From Oscillospiraceae bacterium (GTDB taxonomy: Bacteria > Bacillota > Clostridia > Oscillospirales > Ruminococcaceae), in assembly GCA_017436575.1 (NCBI GenBank), contig JAFSCU010000016.1, positions 1 through 64,000 of the forward strand: a DNA stretch of 64,000 nt, in the 5' to 3' direction. A program made the translations under genes and the position numbers. The notes under the pieces are model-generated. The model was not told the origin of the DNA, searched no databases, and worked only from the letters and a program-made list of their open reading frames with translations. The stretch's first letter is position 1. Each line of letters opens with the position of its first letter. This document shows positions 15,919 to 26,081 of the stretch, in pieces.

Positions 15919-17391
15919 ATGACAGATTTATACGAAAATATTGGAAAACGCACAGATGGAGATATTTACATAGGCGTAGTTGGTCCTGTACGCAGCGGAA
16001 AAAGTACTTTTATCAAAAAGTTTATGGAATGTCTGGTTATACCCAATATTTCCGACGCAGCTAAAAGAACCCAGGCCATTGACGAACTGCCACAGTCTGC
16101 TGCAGGCCGCACTGTTATGACCACACAGCCAAACTTTATTCCACAGCAGCGGGCGCATATTACCATAGGCTCTAAACAGAATTTGAGGGTACGTCTGGTG
16201 GACTGTGTAGGTTATATGATTAAAGGTGCACAGGGTGATACAGAGGAAGGTAAACCCAGAATGGTAAAGACCCCTTGGTTCAAACAGGCAGTGCCTTTCG
16301 AGAAAGCGGCACGGGTAGGCACAGAAAAGGTTATCACAGACCATTCTACCATAGGTATTGTAGTTACCACAGACGGTTCGGTTACAGATATTCCCCGTGA
16401 AAACTATTTGGAAGCTGAAGAAAAAGCCATTCAGCAACTGAAAAAGCTGGGCAAACCCTTTGTTGTAGTACTGAATTCCGTTACACCCAGGTCGCAGAAT
16501 GTGTCTGACATAGTGGATTCCATTTGCCATAAATTCAATGTACCCGTAATACGGGCAAACTGCCTTGACTTGGACAAAGGGAAAATAGAAGAAATACTTT
16601 CCCTGGTGCTTACACAGTTTGATGTAAAAGAGATAAAATTCACTGTTCCCAAATGGCTGGCGATGCAGGGGCAGGATTTTCCACCCAAAGCAAAAATAAC
16701 AGAAAACATTATTAAAAACTTTGAAAAGGTGAAAAAAGTAAGTGATGTATCAGCAGCTGCAGAGTTGTTCTCGCGGTCGGACCACATACTTTCAGCCGGT
16801 TGTGGAAAAATAGATTACAGCACCGGTTGTGTAACTGTAAACACCACTGTTGACAAAGATTTGTATTATGATACATTGCAGTCTATTACAGGCACAGATG
16901 TAAAGGATGACTGGGCTCTGATGCAGTTGATGCAGTCGCTTATGCATGCAAAAAATCGGTACGACAGGCTGGCACCGGCTTTGCAGCAGGTGGAAACCAA
17001 CGGCTATGGTATAGTTATGCCAACGCTGGACCAGTTACAGCTGGAAGAACCGGAAATGTTTAAACAGGGCACAAAATTCGGTATCAGATTTTCGGCCTCA
17101 GCTCCCAGCCTTCATATTATAAAGGCTGATATTTCCACCACAGTTTCACCTATTTTAGGCAACGACTCCAGTGGGGAAGACTTGGTGCAGTCCTTGCTGG
17201 CAAACTATGAAAACAACTCTCTGGAAATATGGCAGTCCAATCTTTTAGGCAATTCTCCACAGGAACTGGTAAACCGGGGTCTCAATGCCAAACTTGCCAA
17301 CTTGCCTAGTGAAGCCAGAGAAAAACTGGCATCTACCATTGAAAGAGTAGTAAACGAGGGTTGTCAGGGACTTATATGTATCATTTTATAA
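15919..17391 (+). CDS. spoIVA: stage IV sporulation protein A
   Basis: The ATPase that polymerises on the outer forespore membrane to form the basement layer of the spore coat. The 490-aa protein has the Walker A motif GPVRSGKST at residues 22-30, a downstream VRLVDCVGYM (Walker B-like, TRAFAC GTPase-derived fold) and the conserved hydrophobic C-terminus GLICIIL, the region implicated in contact with SpoVM. GAGGTGATAAG precedes the ATG. It forms an operon with the sipL-like gene. Length agrees with the family. Confidence 0.96.
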   Translation: MTDLYENIGKRTDGDIYIGVVGPVRSGKSTFIKKFMECLVIPNISDAAKRTQAIDELPQSAAGRTVMTTQPNFIPQQRAHITIGSKQNLRVRLVDCVGYMIKGAQGDTEEGKPRMVKTPWFKQAVPFEKAARVGTEKVITDHSTIGIVVTTDGSVTDIPRENYLEAEEKAIQQLKKLGKPFVVVLNSVTPRSQNVSDIVDSICHKFNVPVIRANCLDLDKGKIEEILSLVLTQFDVKEIKFTVPKWLAMQGQDFPPKAKITENIIKNFEKVKKVSDVSAAAELFSRSDHILSAGCGKIDYSTGCVTVNTTVDKDLYYDTLQSITGTDVKDDWALMQLMQSLMHAKNRYDRLAPALQQVETNGYGIVMPTLDQLQLEEPEMFKQGTKFGIRFSASAPSLHIIKADISTTVSPILGNDSSGEDLVQSLLANYENNSLEIWQSNLLGNSPQELVNRGLNAKLANLPSEAREKLASTIERVVNEGCQGLICIIL

Positions 17392-17436
17392 ATTATGAAT
17401 TGCTTCTTTCAAATCCACTCGGATTTCCTCCAATAC

Positions 17437-17472
17437 AAAAACCATTCTGAACAAAAATTCAGAATGGTTTTT
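17437..17472. terminator. bidirectional terminator between spoIVA and the GIY-YIG gene
   Basis: AAAAACCATTCTGAA (17437-17451) and TTCAGAATGGTTTTT (17458-17472) form a 15-bp stem with A- and T-rich flanks. A smaller stem (AAATCC/GGATTT, 17411-17426) precedes it. Confidence 0.88.
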
Positions 17473-17707
17473 ATTTTGTCAGCATCAGTTTTTTACTGCG
17501 GGGCATTTTCTTAATTTCTGCCTCTCGTTTCAATGCGTCGCTTTTGTTTTCATATTCTTCGCAGTAAAACAGGGAGACAGGGGTACGGCTGCGTGTATAT
17601 TTTGCACCTTTTTTCTCATTGTGGGTTTTTATTCTTTTTTCCAGGTCTGTTGTCCAGCCTGTATACAGAGTGCCGTCAGCACACTGCAAAACATAAACAT
17701 AATTCAT
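17471..17707 (-). CDS. GIY-YIG nuclease-like protein (UPF0213/YhbQ type)
   Basis: A 78-aa stand-alone GIY-YIG domain: [27 protein letters not shown] contains the Y-V-Y...Y-T-G core and the catalytic Arg, and [18 protein letters not shown] ending is seen as [14 protein letters not shown]. Small proteins of this family are widespread in bacteria; a few act on DNA but the cellular role is not settled. It converges with spoIVA across a shared terminator. Confidence 0.88.
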   Translation of the reverse strand: MNYVYVLQCADGTLYTGWTTDLEKRIKTHNEKKGAKYTRSRTPVSLFYCEEYENKSDALKREAEIKKMPRSKKLMLTK

Positions 17708-17905
17708 ATTATCACCAACTGCATTTTATCACATAACAAAAAAATTATCAAACTGGCAGGCAATTGGTTCAATATATGTAAAAATTGCCATTATTTCTGC
17801 ATAAATTACAAAAATAATTAACAAAATGTATAGTAAATTATTGATATTTTTAACACTTTGTTATATACTTAATTTAATAACCTTTAAAATTAGCTGTGAG
17901 GAAAA

Positions 17906-18712
17906 ATGAGTTTTGATATTAAAAAATACTGCCATATCAGTCATGTTGTCCACCACAAAGGAAAAGAAAAACTGGTTTTTGACCATAATGGTGTAAATCT
18001 GTTTTTAGTGGTAAAAGGCGGCTGTACTACTGACAGTCACGGCAGTGAACTTGATGTAAAAAAAGAAGAGATTATATGCTGTGAAGGCCGGATTACCATT
18101 TATCCATCTGATGATTGTGAAATAATGGGTTTTAACATCAACGGCATTATACGGGAAAAATATTCAAAAGAAGTTGGTACTGCATTTATTACCAGCGGAA
18201 TTTTTGCGCCTTTCCTGCCACAGCAGATTACACAGGTTGTGCAGAATTTTGATAATCTCAGTGAAATTTATATTTCAAATATCAGTTTTGAAATCATAAA
18301 TACCCTCAGCCATGGCGACAAAAAGGCAGTTATCGCCAGCCAGGTTATTATTGATGCTGTCCGTCTTATCAAAGAAAACTATGCCAATGTTTACGGTGTG
18401 GAAGAGCTGGCGGCTACACTTAAAATATCAAAAAGCCATCTGGTGCGTGAATTTTTCAAACACACAGGCACTACACCGGGCAAATATCTTACATCAGTCC
18501 GTATTGATGCAGTAAAACAACTGCTTACACAGACCAGCCTTTCACTTAACACCATTGCTTTGCAGACTGGTTTTTCCGGGGATAACTACCTGTGTAAAGC
18601 ATTCAAGAAGGTGACAGGGGAAACACCTATGGCCTATAAAGCAAGGGTTATTTCTTCACAGTATCTGCCAAACCAGCTTACACTTACAGTTGACCCTGAT
18701 GTTTATACCTGA
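17906..18712 (+). CDS. AraC-family transcriptional regulator
   Basis: The 268-aa protein has an N-terminal cupin-like sensor part (about residues 1-140) and a C-terminal pair of AraC helix-turn-helices (about 160-255; ELAATLKISKSHLVREFFKHTGTTPGKYL and IALQTGFSGDNYLCKAFKKVTGETPMAYK). The TGFSGDNYLCKAFKK segment is the usual family signature with small changes. GTGAGG precedes the ATG. It has its own terminator, and its targets are unknown. The gene downstream is a candidate. Confidence 0.88.
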   Translation: MSFDIKKYCHISHVVHHKGKEKLVFDHNGVNLFLVVKGGCTTDSHGSELDVKKEEIICCEGRITIYPSDDCEIMGFNINGIIREKYSKEVGTAFITSGIFAPFLPQQITQVVQNFDNLSEIYISNISFEIINTLSHGDKKAVIASQVIIDAVRLIKENYANVYGVEELAATLKISKSHLVREFFKHTGTTPGKYLTSVRIDAVKQLLTQTSLSLNTIALQTGFSGDNYLCKAFKKVTGETPMAYKARVISSQYLPNQLTLTVDPDVYT

Positions 18713-18716
18713 TTTT

Positions 18717-18743
18717 AAAAGCCGCTGAAAAGCGGCTTTTTAT
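18717..18743 (+). terminator. terminator after the AraC gene
   Basis: AAAAGCCGCT and AGCGGCTTTT form a stem around GAAA, then a T-run. Confidence 0.88.
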
Positions 18744-18811
18744 GTGAAATCTTGCAACGAAAAAAGTTTAATGGTATACTAAATTAAAAATATAGAAAAG
18801 AGGAAAGATTT

Positions 18812-19525
18812 ATGGCTTTTGCACAGAATATGCAGTGTTTTGTAATAGACAGATATTACAGACATATCAATGAAAAATTTCCGTCAAAATGCGAAGATGC
18901 ATTGCTGACAGCTTTTCATCTTTATATGTTCCAGCAGGGCAACAGGGCTGCTATGAGAGCAGTGCGTGATGGTAATCCGTTGGATTTTTACAACTATGAA
19001 AAATACAGGGAAGTTGTTTCCACACCTGAAATGATAAAGGAAGACTCTCCCCATATCACACACAACACACTTACACATGACCAGTTTGAAGTTACAATCA
19101 CACGGTGCACAGCGCACAGACTTTTCGGCCAGCTGGGCACACCTTATGCTGCTGAAAAACTTTTCTGCAAAAATGTGGATACTATGAATGCAAAAAGTTT
19201 CAACCCACATCTGCAGTATCATGTGGACAAAATAATGTGTGATGACGAAATCTGTATCCAGAAATGTGACAATATAAACTGCCCATATACACAGCTGGGC
19301 CCACGCGCAGAAGATGCACCGCCATTCCCATATATTATGGCAAATATGTTCCAGTCAATGGGCAAGGTAATTAAAGCTATTTTTGGTGCCGAAGGCGAAG
19401 AAATCAACAACAAAGTTCAGCAGGACTTTATTGACAGATACGGCAACGATGACTTTGACAAGATAAAAGTTTTCTTTGGCAGTGATTTTGAAATTCCATA
19501 TCCATACGGATTGAAAAAAGACTGA
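18812..19525 (+). CDS. possible L-2-amino-thiazoline-4-carboxylate hydrolase-like protein
   Basis: A 237-aa soluble protein rich in Cys, with no signal peptide. The segment TRCTAHRLFGQLGTPYAAEKLFCKNVD followed by FNPHLQ and CDDEICIQKC recalls the ATC-hydrolase family, in which this Cys pattern recurs, but I cannot confirm it. At least six of the Cys lie in the central third and could bind metal. AAGAGGAAAG precedes the ATG. It follows the AraC regulator on the same strand with a terminator between. Confidence 0.45.
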   Translation: MAFAQNMQCFVIDRYYRHINEKFPSKCEDALLTAFHLYMFQQGNRAAMRAVRDGNPLDFYNYEKYREVVSTPEMIKEDSPHITHNTLTHDQFEVTITRCTAHRLFGQLGTPYAAEKLFCKNVDTMNAKSFNPHLQYHVDKIMCDDEICIQKCDNINCPYTQLGPRAEDAPPFPYIMANMFQSMGKVIKAIFGAEGEEINNKVQQDFIDRYGNDDFDKIKVFFGSDFEIPYPYGLKKD

Positions 19526-19542
19526 TAATATTTTTATATACT

Positions 19543-19572
19543 AAAATACCCGCTCGTACAGAGCGGGTATTT
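19543..19572. terminator. bidirectional terminator
   Basis: AAATACCCGCTC (19543-19554) pairs with GAGCGGGTATTT (19561-19572) between convergent genes. Confidence 0.85.
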
Positions 19573-19580
19573 GCTGTTTA

Positions 19581-19829
19581 TTATTTTCTGGAATTTTTTA
19601 AAACATAAATATCAATTATTACTATAGCCACAACAACAGTTGACAATGCCATAAGATAAACTGGCACTTTAGAATATGGTACTTTATCATTTATTTCTAT
19701 CAGACCGGAAAAAATATAAATTCCAATACCGGCACCATCCTTAAATTGATAAAGACTGTATATGTTCTTTATATCAAAGCACAATATGACCGCCAACAAA
19801 TTGATTAATGCTATTATAAATCTTTTCAT
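19581..19829 (-). CDS. small membrane protein, unknown
   Basis: An 82-aa product with two predicted membrane helices (about residues 3-25 and 55-75) joined by a short loop (DKVPYSKVPVY). No family is recognised. It begins 6 nt after the stop of the M20 amidohydrolase on the same strand, so it is probably the second gene of that transcript. A weak ribosome-binding site makes the start uncertain. Confidence 0.55.
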   Translation of the reverse strand: MKRFIIALINLLAVILCFDIKNIYSLYQFKDGAGIGIYIFSGLIEINDKVPYSKVPVYLMALSTVVVAIVIIDIYVLKNSRK

Positions 19830-19835
19830 AATATA

Positions 19836-21023
19836 TTATTTGTTTTCTTCCAGATAATCCCATGCTGTCTGTGCCAGACATGCTGCGCCTCTCCACAGAC
19901 AGTCTTCATCCAGATCAAACAGGGAAGTATGGCCGCCTTGTACCAGACCTTTTTCTGCATTGCCTGAACCCAGTGAGCCAAAGCAACCAGGTCTCTGCTG
20001 CAGGAAGTATGCAAAGTCTTCGCCGCCCATGCCGGATTTTTTCACTTCAACAATATGGTCTTCACCAACGATTTTTGCACAGCTTGGAACAGCATATTTG
20101 TTGATAAAGTCGCCGTCGTTAACCAGCACAGGGTAACCCATTTCCAGTTCCCATTCAACTTTACAGCCATACATAGCTTCAGTACCTTTGCAGATTTCCT
20201 GAATGCGTTTGTGCAGCAGTGCACGCACATCTTCATCAAGACTGCGGATAGTTGCCAGCATTTCTACATCGTCAGCAATAATGTTTTCTTTTGTACCGCC
20301 GTGAATAGAGCCAATTGTGATAACAGCACCCTGAACAGGTTCCACATTTCTTGAAACGATAGACTGCAGTGCTGTGATAAAGTATGCAGAAATAACTACA
20401 GGGTCGATTGTAGCGTGTGGGTATGCACCGTGGCCACCTTTGCCGATGATTCTGAATTTATATGTGTCGCATGCTGCAGCGCCAGGGCCTGCACCAAATG
20501 CAACATAGCCAACTGGCAGAGCGTTTGCTACATGGAAGCCCATTACAGCGTCAACATATGGATTTTCCAGTGCGCCTTTTTCCACCAGTTCCTTTGCACC
20601 GCCAGGAATTTTTTCTTCAGCAGCCTGGAACAGCAGTTTTACATTGCCGCTCATCTGGTCCTTAACTTCGTTGATAAGCAGTGCAACGCCCATCAGTGCA
20701 GCTGTATGTGCATCGTGACCACAGGCGTGCATTACGCCTTCATTCTGTGATTTGTAAGGTACATCGTTCAGTTCAGGCATTGGCAGTGCGTCTATGTCAG
20801 CACGCATAGCAAATGTTTTGCCAGGTTTGCCGCCACGGATAACACCAACTACTGAATAGCCTGCGCCTACTTCCTGAATTTCAATGCCGTTGTCTTCCAG
20901 GAATTTTCTGATAACAGCACTTGTTCTTTCTTCGCAGAAAGAAGGTTCCGGATGAGAGTGAAAGTCACGTCTGAATTCAACCAGTTTGTCTTTGATATTA
21001 AGAGCAGGTTCTTTAAAAATCAT
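19836..21023 (-). CDS. M20-family amidohydrolase (N-acyl amino acid/hippurate hydrolase type)
   Basis: A 395-aa cytoplasmic metallopeptidase-like enzyme that probably removes an acyl group from an N-acylated amino acid. The zinc site motifs are intact: MRADIDALPMPE, MHACGHDAHTAALMG, the Glu pair in AAEEKIPGG and the late GMGGEDFAYFL. The dimerisation domain falls at about residues 185-300. AAAGGAGAC precedes the ATG. The exact substrate cannot be read from the sequence. Confidence 0.92.
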   Translation of the reverse strand: MIFKEPALNIKDKLVEFRRDFHSHPEPSFCEERTSAVIRKFLEDNGIEIQEVGAGYSVVGVIRGGKPGKTFAMRADIDALPMPELNDVPYKSQNEGVMHACGHDAHTAALMGVALLINEVKDQMSGNVKLLFQAAEEKIPGGAKELVEKGALENPYVDAVMGFHVANALPVGYVAFGAGPGAAACDTYKFRIIGKGGHGAYPHATIDPVVISAYFITALQSIVSRNVEPVQGAVITIGSIHGGTKENIIADDVEMLATIRSLDEDVRALLHKRIQEICKGTEAMYGCKVEWELEMGYPVLVNDGDFINKYAVPSCAKIVGEDHIVEVKKSGMGGEDFAYFLQQRPGCFGSLGSGNAEKGLVQGGHTSLFDLDEDCLWRGAACLAQTAWDYLEENK

Positions 21024-21130
21024 AATATACGTCTCCTTTTCTGAAAAGTTTACTTTTCATATTATAAATAAATTATACCCCATAAATACTTTATCTTCAA
21101 CTGTATGGCAAAAATCTGTATATAAACACA

Positions 21131-21157
21131 AAAAAGCAGACTGAAATCTGCCTTTTT
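21131..21157 (-). terminator. terminator after spoIID
   Basis: On the minus strand GGCAGA TTTCAG TCTGC is followed by TTTTTTG; the stem contains one bulge. Confidence 0.65.
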
Positions 21158-21166
21158 GATAAAATA

Positions 21167-22141
21167 TTATAATTTTTCCACTTTTGTGCCCGGAAAGTAG
21201 TGGGCTAATATTTCCTTATAATTTTTGCCTTCAAGTGCCATACAGTTTGCTCCATGCTGGCTTAACCCTACACCATGGCCATAGCCTTTGGTGGCTATTG
21301 AAAAGACTTCATCCTCATAAAAAATCATCATACAGGTAGACGGCAGTTTCATAACATCCCTTATCTGACCGGCAGGTACCATATCGCTTCCTACAGTTAT
21401 ATAACTGGCATAGCCGCTTTGAGTGTAAATCACATCGCCAAACCATTTTTCTGCTTCCAGATTGTCAATATCTATATTGGGATAATTTAACCTCAGCAGA
21501 CTGTACATATTGTCTTTTGGTATTTCTGTTATTTTCATATAACTGTCGCTTATCCCATCTTGCCGGCTGTCAACACTTATCAGATATGGCAGACTTTGCC
21601 CCCACACTTCTTTGCTGTCGGCAGTTTTTCCGCAGGAAACAGCATAATAACTGGTCAATGCCGGCTGACCGTCATAGGTCACCACCATATCCATCACTTC
21701 TTCTGCACATTTTTCAAACTTTTCATAGTATGTATAGTAATCCATCTGCCAGAATTCCATCAGTCTGCCACTGTCTGCAAAACCTTTCATGTTTTTTATA
21801 TCGGCTGTGATATATCCGTTTTCCAGCCAGTCAGGGTGTTGCCGGCAGTAAAGATAATAACTGTGGCTGGCAATCATCTGGGCTTTTATTGCTTCCCGGT
21901 TGTACAGTGCGGGCATTTCGCATGCAGCTGCACCTATCAGATAATCTTTCAGTGGTATTTCCATTAGCTTACCGGAATTACTGTCCATAAGTGTAACAAA
22001 CTTATCTTCTTTTTCTGAATCTTCTGTGTTTTCAATATATACATCAGCAGAAAGCAGATTGCTGTAAATTTTATAGTAAGCCACAGGCACAGCAAAATTA
22101 ACAAACAGCAAAAACATAAATATTCCTATAAAATTTTTCAT
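21167..22141 (-). CDS. spoIID: stage II sporulation protein D (SpoIID)
   Basis: A membrane-anchored lytic transglycosylase that, with SpoIIP and SpoIIM, degrades septal peptidoglycan so the mother cell can engulf the forespore. From the ATG at 22141 (GAGGAG upstream) the protein is 324 aa with one N-terminal membrane helix (about residues 4-25). The family core has Glu75 in AAACEMPALYN, matching the catalytic Glu region, and GYGHGVGLSQHGANCMA near the C-terminus. It is monocistronic here. No spoIIM or spoIIP is in the window. Confidence 0.92.
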   Translation of the reverse strand: MKNFIGIFMFLLFVNFAVPVAYYKIYSNLLSADVYIENTEDSEKEDKFVTLMDSNSGKLMEIPLKDYLIGAAACEMPALYNREAIKAQMIASHSYYLYCRQHPDWLENGYITADIKNMKGFADSGRLMEFWQMDYYTYYEKFEKCAEEVMDMVVTYDGQPALTSYYAVSCGKTADSKEVWGQSLPYLISVDSRQDGISDSYMKITEIPKDNMYSLLRLNYPNIDIDNLEAEKWFGDVIYTQSGYASYITVGSDMVPAGQIRDVMKLPSTCMMIFYEDEVFSIATKGYGHGVGLSQHGANCMALEGKNYKEILAHYFPGTKVEKL

Positions 22142-22296
22142 AAACTCCTCATTTGTGAACAAATAGTCACCTGCGTTTAAAATTATTGTAATTTATATCG
22201 TTTTGTATTAAAATGGTTGTATTGGATACAAAAGTCAAATTACTGTTAATACAGTTTATTTATATATGATGCTGATTATACCTTAAAGGAGATATT

Positions 22297-23487
22297 ATGG
22301 TTTTGTTTTTGAATGTTCTGTTTATTCTGGTATCTGTGCTGTTTTTCACAGGTCGTCTGTATGAAGTGGTATTTCTTATGGAAGAAGGCACAAACTTTCT
22401 TGTACAGCCGGGTATTGTAACACGCCCGCTGATGATAGGCATAGTATTGCTTATATCCCTATGTTGTGGAGTGCTGATATTTGCAGATAAAAAACCAAAC
22501 ACCAAGAAACTGAAAATTCCTGTGGGCATATTTGGCTTTGCTGCTGCAGTGCTGTTCATTATCACATCAGTGCTGAATGTTATCAGAATTTTTACAGTAA
22601 CAGGCGGTTTTCTGGGCTATGATATTATGATGGTACTGGCTTCCATAGGGCTTGTACTTTACGGAGTAAAAGGAATCAAAGGCAAAAAAAGTGAAATGGC
22701 ACCTATGGTTCTAACCATTCTTTTCCCATTGGCAATGTGTTTTAATGCCGTTATACTGAATGTTCAGCCTGTTGCAGATACATTTTATTTTTATCGCAGT
22801 CTGTCTGCTGTAACAAACCTTGTTTTCTGGCTTATGCTTTATAAAGCGGCATACTCACCATCAAAACTTGCTAGACCAATGCTGTATGTGGCTGGCCTTA
22901 TGAACTTTCTTATCAGTACAGCAGCTCATCTGGCCGGTATTATAGGTGGTGTTGTGTTGTCAGTGTTATCCCTTGCGGACATTACTATGTCCCTGGCGCT
23001 GATACTTATGGGTTCATTCTCACTGTTTACTGCATTTTATATTATGCCTGCAAAAGAAGAAAAAGCCGCAGGGACAAATGGCAGAAAAGAAAAACAGCAG
23101 CCTGTGGAAGTGGATGAATATGATGATGACTTTGCCACAGCACAGTTTTCTGTACCTGTTGCAGAGCCCGCCCACACAAACCCTGCTTTCTCCCGTGATA
23201 CTGAAACACGGCAGATAAACAGAATCAGCGAAGAAACCATAGCTATGCTGTTTGCACAGAAAGAAGAAAGACAGCAATCTGCACCTGCCGAACAGGTATG
23301 GGAAAATACTACACAGCCTGTTTCTGTAACTGCGTCAGAAACACAGCCGGTGGAAATACCAGAGGAAACAAGGGTTATTCCTGTGGTAAAACAGCCACGG
23401 CCAAAGGCTGAAAAAAGTGTATTCAAATCAAACGGCACAAAAAAATCTGCAAATACAAAAACAGTATACAAAGCACCTAAAAAATAA
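22297..23487 (+). CDS. polytopic membrane protein with acidic cytoplasmic tail
   Basis: The 396-aa product has about seven or eight membrane helices in residues 1-260. A hydrophilic, low-complexity tail (about 265-396) follows, rich in Glu, Gln, Pro, Thr and Lys and ending in a basic stretch. No family is recognised. TAAAGGAGAT precedes the ATG. The tail contains repeated ETxQxxEI/P-like pieces and resembles a docking region. It sits alone between spoIID and a kinase-like gene; a sporulation role is possible but unproven. Confidence 0.6.
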   Translation: MVLFLNVLFILVSVLFFTGRLYEVVFLMEEGTNFLVQPGIVTRPLMIGIVLLISLCCGVLIFADKKPNTKKLKIPVGIFGFAAAVLFIITSVLNVIRIFTVTGGFLGYDIMMVLASIGLVLYGVKGIKGKKSEMAPMVLTILFPLAMCFNAVILNVQPVADTFYFYRSLSAVTNLVFWLMLYKAAYSPSKLARPMLYVAGLMNFLISTAAHLAGIIGGVVLSVLSLADITMSLALILMGSFSLFTAFYIMPAKEEKAAGTNGRKEKQQPVEVDEYDDDFATAQFSVPVAEPAHTNPAFSRDTETRQINRISEETIAMLFAQKEERQQSAPAEQVWENTTQPVSVTASETQPVEIPEETRVIPVVKQPRPKAEKSVFKSNGTKKSANTKTVYKAPKK

Positions 23488-23490
23488 AGA

Positions 23491-23516
23491 AAAAGGCACG
23501 GTAATCCGTGCCTTTT
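23491..23516. terminator. bidirectional terminator
   Basis: AAAAGGCACGG and CCGTGCCTTTT form an 11-bp stem with TAAT loop between convergent genes. Confidence 0.88.
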
Positions 23517-23522
23517 AATATT

Positions 23523-24560
23523 TTATTTCAGCGATGGCAGTGTACAGCTGTCACAAAGTTGCACAAACAGTTCACTGTATCTGTTCAATAAAAAATCTGT
23601 GGTGCTGCTTTCCATCACAATATCTGCATCTTTTACCAATGGAATCGAAATATTGTATCTTACTCCATTTCCAAAACTGCTTGTCAGCATCATTCTGCCG
23701 CCAGTCTGTTCAAAAGCTGTTTTTGCTATAAACAGCCCCAGCCCCATAGACGGGTCTTTTTCTCCGTCAGCAAACGGGTCCTTGGAAAAATATGGCTTAA
23801 AGACATCTGTAAGATACTGCTCTTTGATTCCTTTGCTGTTATCTTTATAACTGAAAACTGCTCTGTTGGTATCTTTTACCAGCTTTATTTCAATATCCAC
23901 ATTTTCATCTGCTGCAAAATTGATGCTGTTTGAAATCAGATTGAGAATAGCAGTGGATAAAAACTGCATATTGCCGCAGACAAACACATCGCTGTCCAGA
24001 TAAGTGTCTATTTTTATATTCTTTTCTACAGCTTTTACTGATGTGGCTATACTGTCTGTCAGCATATACAAATCCACAGTTTCTTCCACCGGTATACTGC
24101 CACCCATTATTTTTGAAACCAGTGTCATATTGGTCATATTTTTCAGCAGTTTATATGACTGTCTGTTTATTTCTTCCAGTGTAGAGATAGCCTTTTTGTT
24201 TTCACCTTTGTTTATGGTGTCAGCCAGTACAGGCATCAGGGAAAAAATCCCGGTAATAGGTTCCCTCATCTGATAGTGCATATTTCTGTCTGCCATACCG
24301 GAATAAATTTCACTTCTGACAGGCCAGCATTTTACCACATTATCATCTTTTTTTAACACCAGTCTTACACCTGAAAGGTCTGTGCCGGGTGCTGCCATAA
24401 CCACAGGCTTATCAAAATGGTCAGGGTTGTACTGACCCAGCAAATCACGGAAAAAACCGGGCCTTAACATTATGGCATATTTTTCTTTTATTTCTTTATG
24501 AGCCTCTGTAACGGCCCAGTTTTCATCCAAAGAAATAAAAGGTACATCATTTCCAAACAT
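23523..24560 (-). CDS. histidine kinase-like ATPase with atypical H-box
   Basis: From the ATG at 24560 (GAGGAA upstream) the protein is 345 aa. The C-terminal half is a HATPase_c domain with N-box NLISNSINFAA, a G1-like segment and GLGLFIAKTAFEQTGG. The place of the phosphoacceptor H-box reads MHYQMREPITGI: aligned on R-x-P-I, the His position is taken by Tyr96, with His95 one residue off. The N-terminal 90 residues are PAS-like in size, with no membrane segment. It could be a cytosolic kinase, an anti-sigma-type ATPase or a phosphotransferase. No response regulator is adjacent. Confidence 0.72.
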   Translation of the reverse strand: MFGNDVPFISLDENWAVTEAHKEIKEKYAIMLRPGFFRDLLGQYNPDHFDKPVVMAAPGTDLSGVRLVLKKDDNVVKCWPVRSEIYSGMADRNMHYQMREPITGIFSLMPVLADTINKGENKKAISTLEEINRQSYKLLKNMTNMTLVSKIMGGSIPVEETVDLYMLTDSIATSVKAVEKNIKIDTYLDSDVFVCGNMQFLSTAILNLISNSINFAADENVDIEIKLVKDTNRAVFSYKDNSKGIKEQYLTDVFKPYFSKDPFADGEKDPSMGLGLFIAKTAFEQTGGRMMLTSSFGNGVRYNISIPLVKDADIVMESSTTDFLLNRYSELFVQLCDSCTLPSLK

Positions 24561-24587
24561 TTCAATTCCTCGAATTTTTATAATCAC

Positions 24588-24795
24588 TAACCATATTCCT
24601 ATGAATTTAGTTTACAACACTTTTATTTTAAAGTAAAGATATTATATGATTAACAATAATAATTATGTATTATATTTGAAAAATGACATTATTTGCTTTA
24701 ACATTTCATCAAAATATGGTATTATTGATGTGTATGAGATATAACGATGATTTTGAAACAATAGTGCAAAAATATAAAACATTTGTACAGGTTAA
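24588..24795. other. AT-rich intergenic region, nothing recognised
   Basis: Between the kinase-like gene and the gapA promoter there is an AT-rich stretch without a reading frame or a strong hairpin. It must hold the minus-strand promoter of the kinase-like gene, but I could not fix it. Confidence 0.4.
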
Positions 24796-24799
24796 AACA

Positions 24800-24828
24800 T
24801 TGACAATTTTTCTACAATGTTTTATAAT
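24800..24828 (+). promoter_or_regulatory. strong promoter of gapA
   Basis: A perfect TTGACA (24800-24805) and perfect TATAAT (24823-24828) are spaced by exactly 17 nt. The leader to the ATG is about 65 nt. This is the best sigma-A promoter in the window and fits a highly expressed glycolytic gene. Confidence 0.88.
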
Positions 24829-24877
24829 GTGTACACAAAGTTAAAAAATTAACAAGTAATAACCCATACAAAGGTAA

Positions 24878-25918
<1,041 letters not shown>

Positions 25919-25950
25919 TTCAGCAGCCTGTTAATAACAATGTAATTAAA

Positions 25951-25981
25951 CGGCGCACGCAACAGCGTGTGCTGTTTTTTT
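25951..25981 (+). terminator. terminator after gapA
   Basis: GCGCACGC and GCGTGTGC form a stem with an AACA tetraloop, followed by TGTTTTTTT. Confidence 0.85.
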
Positions 25982-26081
25982 GCACTTTTTTATTATATGT
26001 GATACAATAAAATAATCACAGGGCACGATGTCCGCATCGACCCGCTGAATATGTATTATTTATATTTTATCGGAGTAAATT

